NCBI GenBank assembly: GCA_002448815.1
Contig: DKAJ01000005.1
Coordinates: 30,053-94,052, forward strand
From: Micavibrio sp. UBA6929
GTDB lineage: Bacteria > Pseudomonadota > Alphaproteobacteria > Micavibrionales > Micavibrionaceae
Length of the DNA stretch: 64,000 bases
Reading direction: 5' to 3'
Both the position numbers and the translations under genes were made by a program. This document shows, piece by piece, positions 62,406 to 64,000 of this stretch. The first letter of the stretch is position 1, and every line of letters starts with the position of its first letter. Under the pieces are notes generated by a model, which searched no databases, was not told the DNA's origin, and saw only the letters and a program-made list of their open reading frames with translations.

Positions 62406-63098
62406 CTAGGCGCGCCGGCGGTTTTGCTTTTGTTTGCAATGAGATAGCATGAGGCGTGTTGGCGTTAAACGTGGGTCTATTGCCATGCTGAGTAAAAATA
62501 ATTCAGAAGAAATTTTTAAACTGGCGGATAAATGATCGTTCTCAGAGCGAATAATCTGGTTTGTAATCATTGTTGTTGAGATATCAGACGAGAGCCTTTC
62601 AATGGCAATGTGCAAATTCTTATGCTGTTGCTGCGGTATGCTGATGCCGTAATTCGTTTTCATGCAAGCCATATAGTATGGGGAGGCTTGATGAGATGTG
62701 CGTGTTTTTTTGATGATCAGCTTATGATCCGTGTGCTCTGCATTGAAGGACTGGTTAAAACTTGAAAACTTGTGCTCAGATAAATAGAGCCCCAGCAATG
62801 CGCTATGACTGATCTGTTTGATGATAGGCTTTAGGCGCTCAAGGCTAAGAATTTCAGTAATATCAACCGATGTTTTATTACTGAAGTTTAGTGCGTAGAG
62901 CTGTGATACGCGCTCAAGCATGTACACATAATCTAAGATCATGCGCTCGTCGACGTCATCAGTATCAATATATATTATAGGGCGCGACAAGCGTGCATAG
63001 TGGACGTCTATGATGTTTGCCGAAGCGTCAAATTCATAGTGCAGTCCAACACCCCACGCTTTGAACGACCCCTTATCGTTCAAACACTTGTGATCCAA
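62406..63098 (-). CDS. Hypothetical protein
   Basis: A 230-aa soluble protein, first codon TTG 63098, without signal peptide. Visible features: LSRPIIYIDTDDVDERM, MLERVSQLYALNFSNKTSVD, a central part rich in Ser and His, and a basic tail (HCKQKQNRRRA). The latter half has SENDHLSASLKISSELFLLS. No family recognised. The start is uncertain, but the frame is long and unopposed. Confidence 0.5.
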   Translation of the reverse strand: MDHKCLNDKGSFKAWGVGLHYEFDASANIIDVHYARLSRPIIYIDTDDVDERMILDYVYMLERVSQLYALNFSNKTSVDITEILSLERLKPIIKQISHSALLGLYLSEHKFSSFNQSFNAEHTDHKLIIKKTRTSHQASPYYMACMKTNYGISIPQQQHKNLHIAIERLSSDISTTMITNQIIRSENDHLSASLKISSELFLLSMAIDPRLTPTRLMLSHCKQKQNRRRA

Positions 63099-63184
63099 CT
63101 GGTAAATCCCTATCCATTAGGTTTATTATTTTTGATTATGAGATCACTTTATATTACAAAATGCTTATTGTCAATTTTTATGAC

Positions 63185-64000
63185 TTATGCATTTTTCAGT
63201 GTCATGTTTTCAAGGTTGATAGTGTAAGGATTACCAAGGCTTAGCGGCGCAAATGGAAATGCGTGGCCAAAGGGGAGATGGGTAATAATAGGCGTTTTAC
63301 ATTCTTCTGTGTGCGATAATAGGATCTCTTTTAAGTCGCGGCCAAAGGGGCGTCCTGTATCTTTGAGGTCTGTAAACTGCCCGATAAGTAGCGCTTTGAC
63401 TTGGGAAAGGGCGCCGGATTGTTTAAGGAAGCAAAAGATTCGGTCGATGTGGCTGAACTCTTCATTGCAGTCTTCTAAAAACAAGATTTTGTCTTTATAG
63501 AGATTTTCACCCAGCAATGTTGGTAGGTATTGAAAGACGCTGAGGTTGCCGCCAGCCAGAGTCGCTGTGACAGATGTTGTGTCATCAGGTGCCTTGAGTA
63601 TCTGATCTTTTGTGAATGTTATTGGTGGCGGCATATCGCCTAAGCCGTTTAACGCGAGTAAGATGTCATCGTCGCTGAGCGTGTGGAGCTGTTTAAAGAC
63701 TGGGGCGTGATATGTCACGGCGCCAGTGTGCAGGTGGATAGCATTGATCAGGGTCGTTGTGTCGCTAAAGCCTATAACGGGTTTTGGCTTTTTGGCCATG
63801 GATGTGAAATTAAGGCTGCTGAGCAGGGGCATGCTTTGATTGCCGCCGCCTGCAAACCATATTGCATCAATATCTGGGCGCAGCCATAAACCTTGCAGAG
63901 CCAATGATTTTTGCAGTGTGTCGCCTGCGCTTTGGCCGTGCCGTTCATAAGTTTGTGGGTGAATGAAAACATCATAGCCGCGCGCGCGCAGGGCTTCAGC
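63185..64000 (-). CDS. LD-carboxypeptidase (S66 family), partial at window edge
   Basis: Cuts the terminal D-Ala from tetrapeptide stems in peptidoglycan recycling. The frame runs to the window end without a stop (upstream part reads AEALRARGYDVFIHPQTYER, a typical LdcA start region), so at least 271 residues are seen and the N-terminus is missing. Catalytic Ser in VIGFSDTTTLINAIH, with AIWFAGGGNQ before it; Glu in ILFLEDCNEEFSHIDRI and His in THLPFGHAFPFAPLSLG complete the usual triad. The shorter frame from TTG 63904 is not the real start. Confidence 0.88.
   Translation of the reverse strand, partial: AEALRARGYDVFIHPQTYERHGQSAGDTLQKSLALQGLWLRPDIDAIWFAGGGNQSMPLLSSLNFTSMAKKPKPVIGFSDTTTLINAIHLHTGAVTYHAPVFKQLHTLSDDDILLALNGLGDMPPPITFTKDQILKAPDDTTSVTATLAGGNLSVFQYLPTLLGENLYKDKILFLEDCNEEFSHIDRIFCFLKQSGALSQVKALLIGQFTDLKDTGRPFGRDLKEILLSHTEECKTPIITHLPFGHAFPFAPLSLGNPYTINLENMTLKNA

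Overview
The window comes from an alphaproteobacterium of roughly mid-40s percent G+C. Support for this: the order ffh-rpsP-rimM-trmD-rplS-leuC-leuD-leuB; the neighbouring dapF-mtaB-ftsY set; small DUF3126 and DUF2336 proteins; a GlnII-type glutamine synthetase; an RpoH/CarD pair; a perfect TTAA-N7-TTAAC CtrA-type site. Lineage below class is not assigned. A large type IV pilus (T4P) locus with many prepilins would fit a surface-attached or predatory (Micavibrio-like) organism, but that is inference.

Region 1 (1 to about 6.9 kb) is an integrative element at the 3' end of a tRNA-Asn gene. It carries a large serine integrase whose last codons lie inside the tRNA, a gene II-like rolling-circle replication protein, a SpoVG-family protein, two unrecognised proteins and a pair of direct repeats. 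Beyond these sits a five-gene operon (His-rich exported protein, HupE/UreJ, transmembrane anchor, 49-aa His-rich peptide, DUF3147) that looks like a metal-handling module. An 11-bp repeat of the tRNA end at 6832-6842 may mark the far boundary.

Region 2 (6.9-18.8 kb) is chromosomal: a DEAD-box helicase with a 17-residue repeat tail, small membrane proteins, CsaA, tRNA-Arg(ACG), an OmpA-like envelope protein, an OlsB/OlsA ornithine-lipid pair, two paralogous Cys-rich secreted proteins and GlnII.

Region 3 (18.8-40.5 kb) is the main feature: one T4P locus on the plus strand. It encodes an assembly ATPase, platform protein, PilM-PilN fusion, PilO-like and PilP/MshK-like proteins, ABC ATPase, TPR protein, prepilin peptidase, PilT, PilU, lipoprotein secretin, ABC-2 permease, a PilG-like protein, a membrane AraC regulator and six tandem prepilins. 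The ABC parts resemble Myxococcus PilGHI. The first prepilin has its own strong ribosome-binding site and terminator and is probably the major pilin; the other five form a second unit.

Region 4 (40.5-49.6 kb, minus strand) is the leucine/ribosome/SRP block, with a GT25 glycosyltransferase and an HD-GYP-like protein inserted between leuD and leuC. Region 5 (49.7-64 kb) holds dapF-mtaB-ftsY, amn, a DUF2336 gene with an upstream CtrA site, pgk, a degenerate nuclease head-to-head with an M48 lipoprotein protease, rpoH, a phosphatase-fold protein lacking its metal ligands, carD and an LD-carboxypeptidase cut by the window edge.
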